This document shows positions 38,651 through 48,241 of a stretch of DNA of 64,000 nucleotides, in pieces. Numbering within the stretch: the stretch's first letter is position 1; every line of letters begins with the position of its first letter. Source of the stretch: Acheta domesticus (taxonomy: Eukaryota; Arthropoda; Insecta; Orthoptera; Gryllidae); NCBI GenBank assembly GCA_031308135.1, contig JAHLJT010000631.1:196344685-196408684 (forward strand), in the 5' to 3' direction. The notes below the pieces were generated by a model, which saw nothing but the letters and a program-made list of their open reading frames with translations, was not told the origin of the DNA and did no database searches. Both the position numbers and the translations under genes were made by a program.

Positions 38651-40251
38651 TGAATTTGAAATGGATATCATTTTTAGAAATATTGAAAATAAGTGTAATG
38701 TAATGTAAAATCAGGCATTAAACTCGATCGCAAGTAAAATAAATCCTGAAAATTACATTTCTAATCATGAAATTGAGAAACAAATAACCTGCAGTAGTAA
38801 ATATTATATGTTTGTCGATTAAAATTATGAAGTTGGTTGTACCCCATAGCGAGGCACAACCCACCCCAACGTGATTTGTGATTGATCTATAGCTTTGCTG
38901 ATTTCTTTGTGATTTGATCTCGAGGTATTCAAGTCATGCGAGATAAATTTCATATCTTCTAATAATATTTTTTTCAAAAGTTCGGAAGCGAATTGGAAGT
39001 CCATACACTGAATGAATTATTACATGTTCACCTGCGCCGTATTTGAGAGAGTTTTAAATGAAAATTGAATCCCTCAATCCTTTGCATTGCAATCACATAT
39101 TTCAAACCATATTAACAAAACATTCCCAGTCTTCATTCACCTGAAACCTGTACGGAATTGGCACGTTGCTCTACAATTACTACTGCATGATTTTAGTGAA
39201 CTATGTAGTGTGCGTGCCTTTGAAAATACCAACGCGAACATTAAACATTACCTGATAACATGCATCATTAAAATGTCCAACACCAGAAATTAATTTAATT
39301 ATTAGCTTGAATTACCAGGTAGTACTAATTGTAACGTACTTTGATGTAAAATATCTTGTGAATTTGTAACAAGCTTGTTAACAGTACATAGTTCTGCGGT
39401 TAGCGATGAAACGTTAGGTGAACATTCATCTATTTTTCTGCAGGCTGACTGCCTGACATGGACAACACAAGTTCTACTCTGATTTAAAATGTACTACAGG
39501 TACTACTCTAGATTTGAAATGTCTAAACTATTTCAATTATTTTTATAAAACGAAAGGGTACTTGTAATGCAGAAAACAATAAATTATGCTAATATTACAT
39601 GTCATATTGAAATGCACTATTTGCAATTTTCTACGCATTGTAACTCTTCACATTTTCTGAAAAAATTACTTCATCAAAACTTAACGAAAAGGCAAACGTT
39701 GAAATCACACAATTTTATTTTACAGAGTTCTATTTAAACTCAGCGGGCCTTAATTTTTAAAAAAAGTGTTTTTGAAAACATACATTGTAAAAATTGATTA
39801 CTACCTTTTGAATAACAATTTAAGAGATAATCGGCCGTAGCACAAAATACAAACTTTTCAGGGGAAGCGAAACATAGGAGATTGAGTTTGCCAAGCAAAT
39901 AATATTTCAAGGCCACTATCTTCTAAACAATGGCGAATTTCCCTTGAACTTTTAGTGCAGACGGAGCCTGAGGAAAGGTTCACATAATCCAGAAGAAACC
40001 TAGAAATCGTCGTTTTTGGTCAATGGGTTTTATTGGAAAAAGTTCTTCTATTCATTAGCTGTCTGCTTTTATTCTCATATGATGCCCTAATGATCTTTGA
40101 TTAGATTTTTTATTTCTCCTCTGATTTGGTGGTTGGTTTGCCAGTTCTTTCCAGCAGCCGGTCATTCATCAACTCGTGCACTCATTGACATATTTGCCAT
40201 TTTATTCATTTAGTACTTTATGAAAACGGTGGAGGAAAAGTTTCATCCTCT
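38651..40251. other. AT-rich intron sequence without recognised features
   Basis: No exon, repeat or RNA gene recognised before the neuroligin exon. Confidence 0.45.
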
Positions 40252-40321
40252 ATGCCCTATTACGATGGTAGTGCCTACCGCTCACAAATTTTTACAAGTG
40301 CGTGTTCGTGCGTGTGTGCAG

Positions 40322-40488
40322 GGCTGCTGTTCCACCGCGCGGTGCTGATGTCGGGGTCGGCGCTGAGCCCCTGGGCGCTGGTGGAGGCGCCGGCGCGCTA
40401 CGCCCACGCGGTGGCGCGCCACGCCAACTGCAGCCCCGAGCTGCCGCGCCAGGCGCTGCTGCGCTGCCTGCGCGACCGCCCGCTCGAC
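40322..40488 (+). CDS. Nlg: Neuroligin, internal exon (partial CDS)
   Basis: This exon encodes about 55 residues of a neuroligin, the postsynaptic adhesion protein that binds neurexin through an extracellular cholinesterase-like domain. The translation starts LLFHRAVLMSGSALSPWALV, the conserved block just after the nucleophile-elbow region of the fold, and continues to two cysteines (HANC and LLRC) spaced as in the family's disulfide, ending CLRDRPLD. The acceptor is gtgtgcag before 40322 and the donor is gtaagt at 40489. The exon enters in phase 1 (a glycine codon is split across the intron) and leaves in phase 0, which fits the exon at 45395. The ATG at 40252 lies in intron sequence and is not a start. 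The exon is very GC-rich with G/C in almost every third position, unlike its AT-rich surroundings. The neuroligin call is firm; which insect paralogue is not. Confidence 0.92.
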
Positions 40489-40504
40489 GTAAGTCCGCCC
40501 ACGA

Positions 40505-42000
40505 CCGCGCCCACGCCCTTCACACTTCTCCTCTCGCAAATTCATTCCATGTTTTGCTGGCAAGGCACACTCCACGTTCTCGGGCCTTCACACTCTACGC
40601 TTACGCCCTTCACAGACACACCGTTCACACTTCTCCTCTCGCAAATTCATTCCACGTTTCACTGACAATTCATACTCAGTTTCTACACTCCACGCTTTCA
40701 GGCTTTCACACACCACTTCGCACTCCACAGACACACCATTCACACTTCTCTCGCAAATTCGTTTCACGTTTCACTGACTATTCACACTAATTTTCTACAC
40801 TCCACGCTTTCAGGCCTTCACACTCCACACGAACGCCCTTCATAGACACCATTCACACTTCTCTCGCAAATTCATTTTACGTTTCACTGGCAATGCACAC
40901 TCTTAAGTTTCTACACTCCACGCTCTCAGACCTTCACATTCCACGCGCACACCCGTCACATTCCAAGCGTATGCCCTTCACAGGCTCACCATTTACACTT
41001 CTTTTCTCGCAAATTAATTCCACGCTTCCCTGACAATTCACACTCACACTCAGTTCTTCTACACTCCACGCTCTCACGCCTTCACTTTCCACGCTCATGC
41101 CCTGCACAGACACATCATTACCACTTTTCCTCTCGCGAATTCATTTCATATTCTACTGACAATTCACACTACGCTTCTACACTCCACGTTCTCAAGCGTT
41201 CACAGTCCATCCGCACGACCTTCACACTTCTGCTGTCGCAAATTCATTCCACATTTTCACTGGCAATTCACGCTCTATGCTTCTACACTTCACGCGCACG
41301 CCCTTCTCGGACACACTATTCTCGCTTCTTCTGTTGCACCATGAGGTAAAATCATTCAACACTTTTCACGTATCCTCAGTTCACACTGCTTGATACTTTC
41401 CTCCCTCTCAAGCCTTCACGTTCCATGCTAACGTCTTTCACAATTCACACTTCTCTACCATCGCCTCTCCACGAAATCATGCAAATTCATTCCTCATTAT
41501 TACTGTCAATTCAAAACTTCTAAATTCCACGCTCTCAGGCATTCACATTCTACGCTCACGCCTTTCGTACACCCGCAATTTACACTTCTCCTCTCCCGGC
41601 CTCAATGAAATAATCAAAATCATTTCACTCTTTCACGAAAACATAATTCATATTTATGATCTTCTACACTCGTTTCATAGACGTACAATTCACACTCCTG
41701 TGCCCCCACACTCCATGGAGTGATCTCCATGGAGTGATTTTACAGATCTATCATTCACACTTCTCTACTCAGACCCTGTTCGCAATCGCGCAAATTCATT
41801 CTGCTCTTTTACGTACTCATAATTCACACTTTTTGCTTCTACACTTCACCACCTCATGCATTCACAATACACGCGTACGCCTTTACGCGCACACACACTC
41901 ACCCATCCTCACTGCATACTCTCACATATGTACACTTCACACTTACGTACCCACAATTCATACTCTTACGCTCAAACACTCCACTCCTTCACTCATCCTT
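40505..42000. repeat. Degenerate minisatellite, units about 108-140 bp
   Basis: The block CACACTTCTCCTCTCGCAAA followed by TTCATTCCACGTTTCACTG and CTACACTCCACGCTTTCA recurs at about 40518, 40626, 40740, 40853, 40993, 41128, 41223 and more degenerately to about 42.0 kb. It starts only some 15-30 bp after the neuroligin donor site. The plus strand is strongly C/T/A-rich, with little G. ORFs across it are repeat artefacts. Confidence 0.85.
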
Positions 42001-43740
42001 AACTCTAGCCCAGCAAAGTAGGTGCGAACCAACTTCGCAAAGCAGTTAAGTACACCTTTCTCACACATTTATTTTTATATTATCCTTAAGTATTATCATT
42101 TAATCCAATATAATTTTTTTGATTTTTTTCTTTCTTGTCAACTAGCGTTAGATTCCTGGTTGAGGCACTTAGTAACAAATAATTTTAAGTATCTGAGATA
42201 TCATTTATTTATTTATATGTTCTCCCTGACGCAATTTATATTTATTGTAAGTCTTTTTAAGAATATTCAATTTTACAATTCCTGTTAAGTATTAACCACT
42301 TAATAAATACTTCGTTGATGAAGGCTTCCGCAACCTGAAGCAATCTTATCTCAAACGCCGTGTCTAAGGCTGTTGTTTGGGCAACGTTTTATGCTCTTCG
42401 CTAGGACGACTACGAATCTACTAAATATGTTCTTTCAGTGTTCAAGGGTGAAGATTTTTTACCTAATGTTACACCAAAACACTCCCACAAAATGATATTT
42501 CAATACTTAATAGCATTGAATCAATCATCATGCACTGTATAGGCACTTAATATTATGTAAGAACTCTGACCCACATTTCAATGATTAAATTTGTTTGATG
42601 GAAGCATATCATTTAAAATATTTCCTTCAATATTTCAGTTGTATACCTTTAATAGGGACGTTTAGTAAGGTGATGGATCATGTTCAGTATCTGAAGTGTG
42701 TCGTTAATCAGCTGCAACAATGTAATTGATATAAATATCATGAAACATAAAATAACAGTCTAAATTAGAAGAGTGCGTGATTTTATGATGGAGAGATCCG
42801 AAGTTTCGCGTGCCAAACCCCCTCTTTGGCTGTGGGTGGGGGTGGGGGTGGGAAGTAAGTTTCGCGCGGCCTCGCGCCACGTGAGACGCGCGGGGGAATG
42901 CTAATTGCCTTCATTGCTGTTCGAAACAGAAAACCCAACTTCTCCAATTATAAAAGTACCGCCCACCGGCATTCTGGATGGGATGAGGTAAATCCGGAAA
43001 TCACTGAAAATTAATTTCAACGCAAAAGTTAGGAAACCATTGATAAACAGACGCTGACAAACCGAATTTTAAATGAACGGAAAAAATCGAAAGTGTCGGA
43101 AATGTTTGCTGTTATTACTTTAACATTTTATCGAATTCATTTTTTAACAGAATTATAATTTTTAAATAATTCGTTGAAAGGTATTGGTGTCAAATGGTAT
43201 GTGCTTGTCACGTATTGTAAATACACGGTTTCTGTTAGCATGCTTTCATGTCGAATTCGTTGGAAAATTGTATAATATTGTTTAAATTTGCCACAAGGTG
43301 CTCGTATTTATATTTAAAGCAGTGTACTGTCAGTTGATAATAAATGAAATATTAATTTAACATAGTTTTCTTTTACACATTCAAATAGAAAAACGAACTA
43401 AAATTAATCACAAAATAAAGCGTAAAATAAAATATTTTTACTACATATTTTCAAAATTGTAGTAAGCTGCACTGTTATAGTGACTGAGTAATATTCTAGA
43501 ATCAGTACTCCGCATTTACAGGGTATTTCTTTAATACTTTCGTCTATTACCCAAGAAAAGAAATTAATATTATCCATAGTGTTCACCGTATTAGCCTCCA
43601 CTGTACTGGCCTTCCCTACTCCTTCTTACCGTCATCGCTTTGCTCGAGAGCTATTTGCCACCAGAAATCATTAAGATTAGTGGGCGCTAATAGTACATAC
43701 AAGATTTTATTTTTTACCTAAGTCAAATGATACAAAACTT

Positions 43741-44210
43741 CTTATTTACTGATCACTAGTTGTTAATTGCACTTTGTTTCTCTTTTCAAACTTCCCTCCC
43801 GTAATTCCCTCCATAAGAGGACATGTAGATTCATTCTATTGTTTTGTATTTCCCTCGTAACCACTATCCTCTCGATCCAGGTTAACTAAGTTATGCAGTG
43901 TGTATCGAACTCCGTACTGTTAAGTTACGATGTATATATCGAACTCTTCTCGAAGGCAATAACAAGCTATAACGTATCATTAAAAATTAATGTTTTACTT
44001 TTATTGTTTACTGATACCTTATTGCTTTATATTGCCTTCTGTACAGAGTTCAATGTACACTGCATAACTTAGTTAACCTGGATCAAGAGGTTGCAAGGAA
44101 AAGAAGAAAGCAGTTTGGTGTTACATGTTCGCATATGGGGGAATTATGGGAGGGAAATGTGAAAAGAGACACCGAGTCAAATTATCAAATCTAGTTAGTT
44201 AGTAAATAAG
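43741..44210. mobile_element. Foldback (long inverted-repeat) element, about 470 bp
   Basis: Two arms, about 43741-43983 and 43998-44210, are imperfect reverse complements. Matching pairs include CTTATTTACT with AGTAAATAAG, CTTCCCTCCCGTAATTCCC with the region GGGAATTATGGGAGGG, and AGGTTAACTAAGTTATGCAG with CTGCATAACTTAGTTAACCT. The loop is about 15 bases of A/T. Similarity may extend some 30 bp outward on each side. No transposase and no clear target duplication were seen. It sits in the neuroligin intron 1.2 kb before the second exon. Confidence 0.7.
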
Positions 44211-44523
44211 TAAATGTCAATAAAATTAGCTAAAAAATGAAGGTATGTATGCTCTCTGGAGGTTAACTGGTTCTAATGATCTCGGACGACAAAAAGCCCT
44301 CGGGCATTTTGTCGCCGCCCAGTCATTAAAACCCTTCAACCGCCCTTGGGTTTATAAATAAACGATTCGTTTGTTTTACATTATATAAAAAAGCAAAAGC
44401 ATAAAATGTAAATATTTTATTTTGTTGCTCAGTGTTGAAGAGCATGCACGCTTTTTTTGTTTTACCTGGTTTTCCACGGCCGTTTAAGGAAAATACTGAG
44501 ACTTTTTTTCCTTTTCTTCATTT

Positions 44524-44700
44524 TGTGAGCCCAGGGACATGACATAGTTTCATTTTATTTAATTTATTAAATGTACAGTTCAATTTTTATCTATACATTT
44601 ATGTATTACGTGGTTAGGCGGAAGACCAGGCCTGATGGAAAGAGTCTCGCCGCATAAATAAAGTCACTATTATTAATACTATTATTATTATTATTATTCC
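44524..44700 (+). mobile_element. LINE 3'-UTR fragment with (TTA)n tail
   Basis: This segment runs from TGTGAGCCCAGGGACATG through a GGCGGAAGACCAGGCCTG hairpin-like block to CATAAATAAAGTCACTATTA and then (ATT)n. It is clearly homologous to 17826-17983, in the same orientation. The AATAAA and short simple-repeat tail are typical of a non-LTR retrotransposon 3' end. It meets the oppositely oriented LINE fragment at a shared ATT microsatellite. Confidence 0.7.
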
Positions 44701-45310
44701 ACTACATGACGACTACAGAGGTTATGAGTCTGCTGAAAATAAAATGTATTCCAGGTTGCAACCAGATACCTAAGGAGCAAATCTAGGGACTGTCGTTTCT
44801 ATAATACTTTGTGCGAAGTCTGGGCGGTTCAAAATAAAGCAATTTCTTGCACTTCCCAGTATTTTGAATTACCTGGGAGTTTATCCAAGTTCGTACACAA
44901 AGTTTGCGGAACAAATCCCAGAGCTCCGATGACGACCTGTGCTTTTACGCCCCACATTCGGCTGATCTCAATTTCCAAACTCTTGTATTTAAAACGTTTC
45001 TCTGCCTCCTTGGTAACGACGTTTTGATCGCAAGGTACAGCAGCATCGACAAGTAGACATGATTTTTTTCTCCAAATCCCGGATAACTATATCCAGTTTG
45101 TTTGCCGCTATCGTGCGATTAGGTTGGATTTGTTATACACAATCCAAACAGACGTCACCGGTTTTGGTGAGTGTTCGTATTACTTGAGGCATGTGTTTCG
45201 AACTTCGAGGGCGGTACAGATCTGTCAGTGGAGGTAGCTACACAGCCTGTCGTGTCTTCTCAAGTATTCGATCTTTGCTAGAATCGGATAGACTGAGACC
45301 ATAATATCAG
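44698..45310 (-). pseudogene. LINE C-terminal domain fragment with ATT-rich tail
   Basis: The minus strand encodes, in one main frame, CDQNVVTKEAEKRFKYKSLE, then IEISRMWGVKAQVVIGALG and FVPQTLYTNLDKLPG. This is the KExEK-KYxxLxxEIxRMW...GALG block widespread at the C terminus of arthropod LINE ORFs. Upstream, in other frames, are the decayed preceding blocks. The coding part is followed on the minus strand by (AAT)n at about 44.70-44.68 kb, which looks like the element's tail. Multiple frameshifts make it non-functional. It ends within 90 bp of the neuroligin exon acceptor. Confidence 0.72.
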
Positions 45311-45312
45311 TG

Positions 45313-45315
<3 letters not shown>

Positions 45316-45350
<35 letters not shown>

Positions 45351-45366
45351 CATTATTATTACTATA
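45316..45366. repeat. (ATT)n microsatellite next to the exon acceptor
   Basis: About 14 ATT units with one C change. The last bases are some 28-30 bp upstream of the neuroligin acceptor AG, so this tract provides most of the uridines in the branch-site and pyrimidine-tract region. Confidence 0.95.
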
Positions 45367-45394
45367 TGCGAGGTAACAAGGTCATGTTGTGCAG

Positions 45395-45747
45395 GTGCTG
45401 ATGTCTGCGCCGGTGGAGGCGCCGGACTTCACGCCGGCGTTCGGGCCGAGCGTGGACGGCGTGGTGGTGGACCACGGCGGGGAGCCTCCGGGCGCGCCGC
45501 CTCCCGGGGGCGGCGGCGACCCCTACGGCGGCTACGGGGGCGGCGGCGGGGGCGGCGGCGGCGGCGACGGCGGCGGCGGCGCGGGCCCCGCCGCGCAGGC
45601 CGGCAGCCTGGCCGCCAGCTTCCTGCTGCGGAAGGCGGCCGTCGCCAAGCTCACGCGCTACGACCTGCTGCAGGGCGTGGTCAAGGCCGAGGCCTACTTC
45701 GCCTTCAACGGCGAGGACGTGCAGTACGGCATCGAGGCGGACCGCAG
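45395..45747 (+). CDS. Nlg: Neuroligin, next internal exon with Gly/Pro-rich insert (partial CDS)
   Basis: This exon continues the neuroligin cholinesterase-like domain for 117 codons plus two bases. It opens with VLMSAPVEAPDFTPAFGPSVDG, the family's FxPxxDG block. Residues about 29-72 are a Gly/Pro-rich low-complexity stretch encoded by GGC/GGG repeats. The family pattern then resumes with a leucine-rich segment and RYDLLQGVVKAEAYFAF followed by VQYGIEADR. Vertebrate neuroligins join these blocks by a short linker, so the glycine stretch is an insertion in a presumed surface loop. The acceptor is ttgtgcag (AG at 45393-45394) and the donor is CAG followed by gtaggt at 45748. Entry is phase 0 and exit phase 2, leaving an arginine codon to be completed by an exon beyond the window. 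The catalytic acid and histidine positions lie in exons not present here, so activity cannot be judged. Confidence 0.92.
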
Positions 45748-45865
45748 GTAGGTGGGCGGCGGCCACAAGCTGCCTCACAGGAGACTGCTATGCGCCTTGT
45801 TTGGTTTGTGCATGTGAACTCTGCGAGCTCTACTATTAAAACGACGCAGGAAAAACTCTTTTTTT

Positions 45866-46042
45866 CTTTGCGTTCTTGGCTGTCCGGGATGAGCTGCGTC
45901 TCAGTCGATGGATCTGATGTTTCGGCCATCTTGCTGTGGTCTTCTTCAGAACTGAACTGAAGAAGGTCATAGCAAGATGGCCGAAACGTCAGATCCATTG
46001 ACTCAAGACGCGGTTCATCCCGGACAGCCAAGAATGCAATGA
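45866..46042. repeat. Inverted repeat resembling Penelope-type element termini
   Basis: Arms 45866-45949 and 45957-46042 are reverse complements with few mismatches, separated by about 7 bases. The right arm contains CTGAAGAAGG and, 16 bases later, GGCCGAAACGTCAG. This CTGA-GA...CGAAAC-GTC arrangement resembles the hammerhead-ribozyme-containing ends of Penelope-like retroelements. It begins 118 bp after the neuroligin exon. No protein-coding part of such an element was seen. Confidence 0.6.
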
Positions 46043-47199
46043 CTTCGGCCGCGGAATCCTCCGATCTTTTTTTTTCTTTCTTCTCTTGTGATATTTATTT
46101 CTCTTATATATTTGTATTGGTATTTTTCTATTTTAGCCTATGTCACAAAATAGACAATTGGCTACGATGCCTTTGGATCAGAGGTGTCAAGGTCTCGTAC
46201 AGGTGGCAGTGGCACGCCTCCTCGTGACAGTGGCTGAACAGGGGCTGCAGGAATGCATCACTAAAGATGCCTACAAAGAATGCCAAGAACTCAGAAGTCT
46301 TTGCCACAAATGAGTTTACAGCAAATGGAAAAAATCTATTGTAAAATTTATGCCCGCACTCCTGCTGGAAAGTTAATGTTCTCTGGAATATATACCAACA
46401 TACATTTATTTGAACTGCAATTGAGTATGACCTGGTGGCAGTTGATTAACAATAATTTCAATAATAATAACAAGATAATAAAAAGTACAATATAAAACGA
46501 TACAATACAATAGGATGCAATAATCATACTATCTCTAAAATCAAGTGTTATAACAATTATTTCAACTCTACTATGATATGCAACAATTATATGTTAGTGA
46601 TAATAAAATCAGTACGAGCTACATAGATATTGGCTAAATTAGATTGAAAAAAAGGCATTTATAACGTTCACTACACTTCACTGCACAACACTACACTACA
46701 TTGCTTTGCATTAATTACACTAACCAGCACTTCACAGCACTTCACCACACTTCCCACTTCATATCACTTAGTTACTCATTTACTCATTTAGCTTGTTCTA
46801 AGTTATTTTCAAGACTACATGCACTTAGAGGAAAGGCCCTGAAAATTGCTGCGGGTTAACTGTTCCAATCTCTAATTGCTCTGTTACAAAATGAGAATTT
46901 CGCAAGAGTCTCGATGTATAAACAATTGATAAAATACTTCAAATGATTTATGTCAAAAGACTTCTTTGAAAGCAAAATGTGTAATGGCTTCACTTTAATT
47001 GTTATGCGGAAATGGCAATGAGATCACTTATGATTTTATACATGTTAGACTACTATAATATTTAATATATTTAAATAATAATTCATTTTCATAAATATTA
47101 ATTAAAAATATGTAGGTAAGCACTATTTATAGTTTGTGGCCATGATCAAGCAATCTTGAGTGAGAGAGAAAGATTTTTTTTCTGACAATCTGAAGGGTT

Positions 47200-47305
47200 C
47201 TGTGCTCCTGCTAGGAGGGGGAAGTGCCTTGCAACACGACGTGTAGGACGGTACCTAATCTCACCACTCAGCGGGAGAAGAACACCGCCAACTCTCCGGA
47301 CAGAA
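47200..47305 (+). mobile_element. SINE (family A) tail fragment
   Basis: ACGACGTGTAGGACGGTACC, TAATCTCACCACTCAGCGGG and AGAACACCGCC match the terminal block of the copies at 57.9 and 17.3 kb. The upstream parts are missing or unrecognisable. Confidence 0.5.
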
Positions 47306-47716
47306 ACATCCCCTACGCTAGCGGGACTGATGACTATAGCACTTTGTGTGTTCGAACACCTCAATAATTATAATAATACCCAATTGGTTTTTTTATTTAT
47401 TGTTCATTTGCAATTACAATTTTTGCACAACATTTTTAATAAACAGATTCAGATTTCGTAGTCACTGTGAATTATTACAGAACTCTCTAATATGATAATA
47501 TAAACATTAGTAAGATGTCCAGTGATAAAATTAACAATAAAAACGCTGGACAAACATATTATTTGTTCTTTCTTCTGATAATAAATCATTTCATCAAATT
47601 GAGTGTTCATTGAAATTTGAAATAGAATGCTTTAACAGTATTTGAATTCGGCTTCATATCAAGGAAACATGTTTTACTCATTAAAAAAAGAAGTTTTTTT
47701 CTCTTCATTAGTCTTT

Positions 47717-48241
47717 TCAGTCGTCGTTGGGGGAAACAGGGACGAGCGCCCACTGCCGCATCCTTTTCTCCTTCTGTGAGTTATTCCATATAATCAGAGC
47801 CTCGATTATGCGCTTGAGGAACAAGATCATCATAAAATTCGTCTCTGCATTTCCACCGAAGCCACACATCATAAGAGCAACAGCTCCATCATCAAGAGCA
47901 GCATTCCATTTCATTCCATGGAAAATACATCGCAATGGATCATCATAGGGTACGAGAGCCCTCTTCTGTTCGTAGGACACAATGTCGATTAACGTGTGAT
48001 AGTTAAGATTTCTTATAAATATTTTCATCGCTAAGGTGTTAAGGTTATTTTGGTCGTTTTTAGTTTTATTCAGATAATCAAGACCGCATTCATTACGTCT
48101 TCTCTGTTTTGGACGCTTCGGTTTGGGCATAGGAATGGCTTCAGCCTCCACTTCGTCATTGTCTGAAATGTGTTCAGCCGGCAAATAAGACCAATTTTCC
48201 TCTTCACTTTCTAGACACTCGTATTCTGTAATAAGGAACAA
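47717..48241 (-). CDS. Unidentified ORF or possible exon, about 170 residues
   Basis: This is the longest minus-strand frame in the window that is not made of repeats. I do not recognise the protein. From N to C it shows an acidic stretch (residues about 8-34), a basic Lys/Pro/Arg patch (KPKRPKQRRR, about 40-49), a mixed middle part, and a hydrophobic run (MMILFLKRIIEALIIW, about 137-153), ending in VSPNDD. The frame opens with TTG rather than ATG, and its first internal methionine is about residue 72. A good acceptor, a pyrimidine-rich run ending ttattacag, lies just inside the frame so that an exon would begin at 48225. That suits a terminal exon of a nested antisense gene or a fragment of a mobile-element protein. 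A TTTAAT/TTTATT cluster near 47.39-47.43 kb could give a minus-strand poly(A) signal. Chance remains possible. Confidence 0.3.
   Translation of the reverse strand: MFLITEYECLESEEENWSYLPAEHISDNDEVEAEAIPMPKPKRPKQRRRNECGLDYLNKTKNDQNNLNTLAMKIFIRNLNYHTLIDIVSYEQKRALVPYDDPLRCIFHGMKWNAALDDGAVALMMCGFGGNAETNFMMILFLKRIIEALIIWNNSQKEKRMRQWALVPVSPNDD

Larger units (their letters stand above)
1..40321 (+). other. Upstream neuroligin intron, 3' part (at least 40 kb)
   Basis: No other neuroligin exon was found upstream of 40322 in any plus-strand frame. The conserved N-terminal half of the cholinesterase-like domain, including the segment that should end in the split glycine codon, is missing. The simplest reading is that all of 1-40321 belongs to one long intron, or to an intron plus unrecognised non-coding 5' exons. 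It holds SINEs, LINE debris, minisatellites and GC islands, listed separately. Confidence 0.7.
40489..45394 (+). other. Neuroligin intron between the two exons (4906 bp)
   Basis: The intron has GTAAGT at its 5' end and TTGTGCAG at its 3' end, and joins two phase-0 boundaries. The first 1.5 kb is a degenerate minisatellite. The middle, 42.0-43.7 kb, is mostly AT-rich unique sequence with one short GC-rich and G-run patch near 42.78-42.92 kb. The last 1.7 kb is a foldback element, two opposed LINE fragments and an ATT microsatellite ending about 35 bp before the acceptor AG. Confidence 0.88.

Noticed and set aside
40252..40790. ORFs of 137 and 162 codons starting at or near the neuroligin exon
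   Set aside because: The first reads through the donor site into the intronic minisatellite and starts in intron; the second is an alternative frame. Only 40322-40488 in the first frame matches neuroligin.
45310..45960. 216-codon frame overlapping the second neuroligin exon
   Set aside because: It begins in the ATT microsatellite and is Arg/Gly-rich in the exon part. The frame starting at 45395 is the one with neuroligin blocks.
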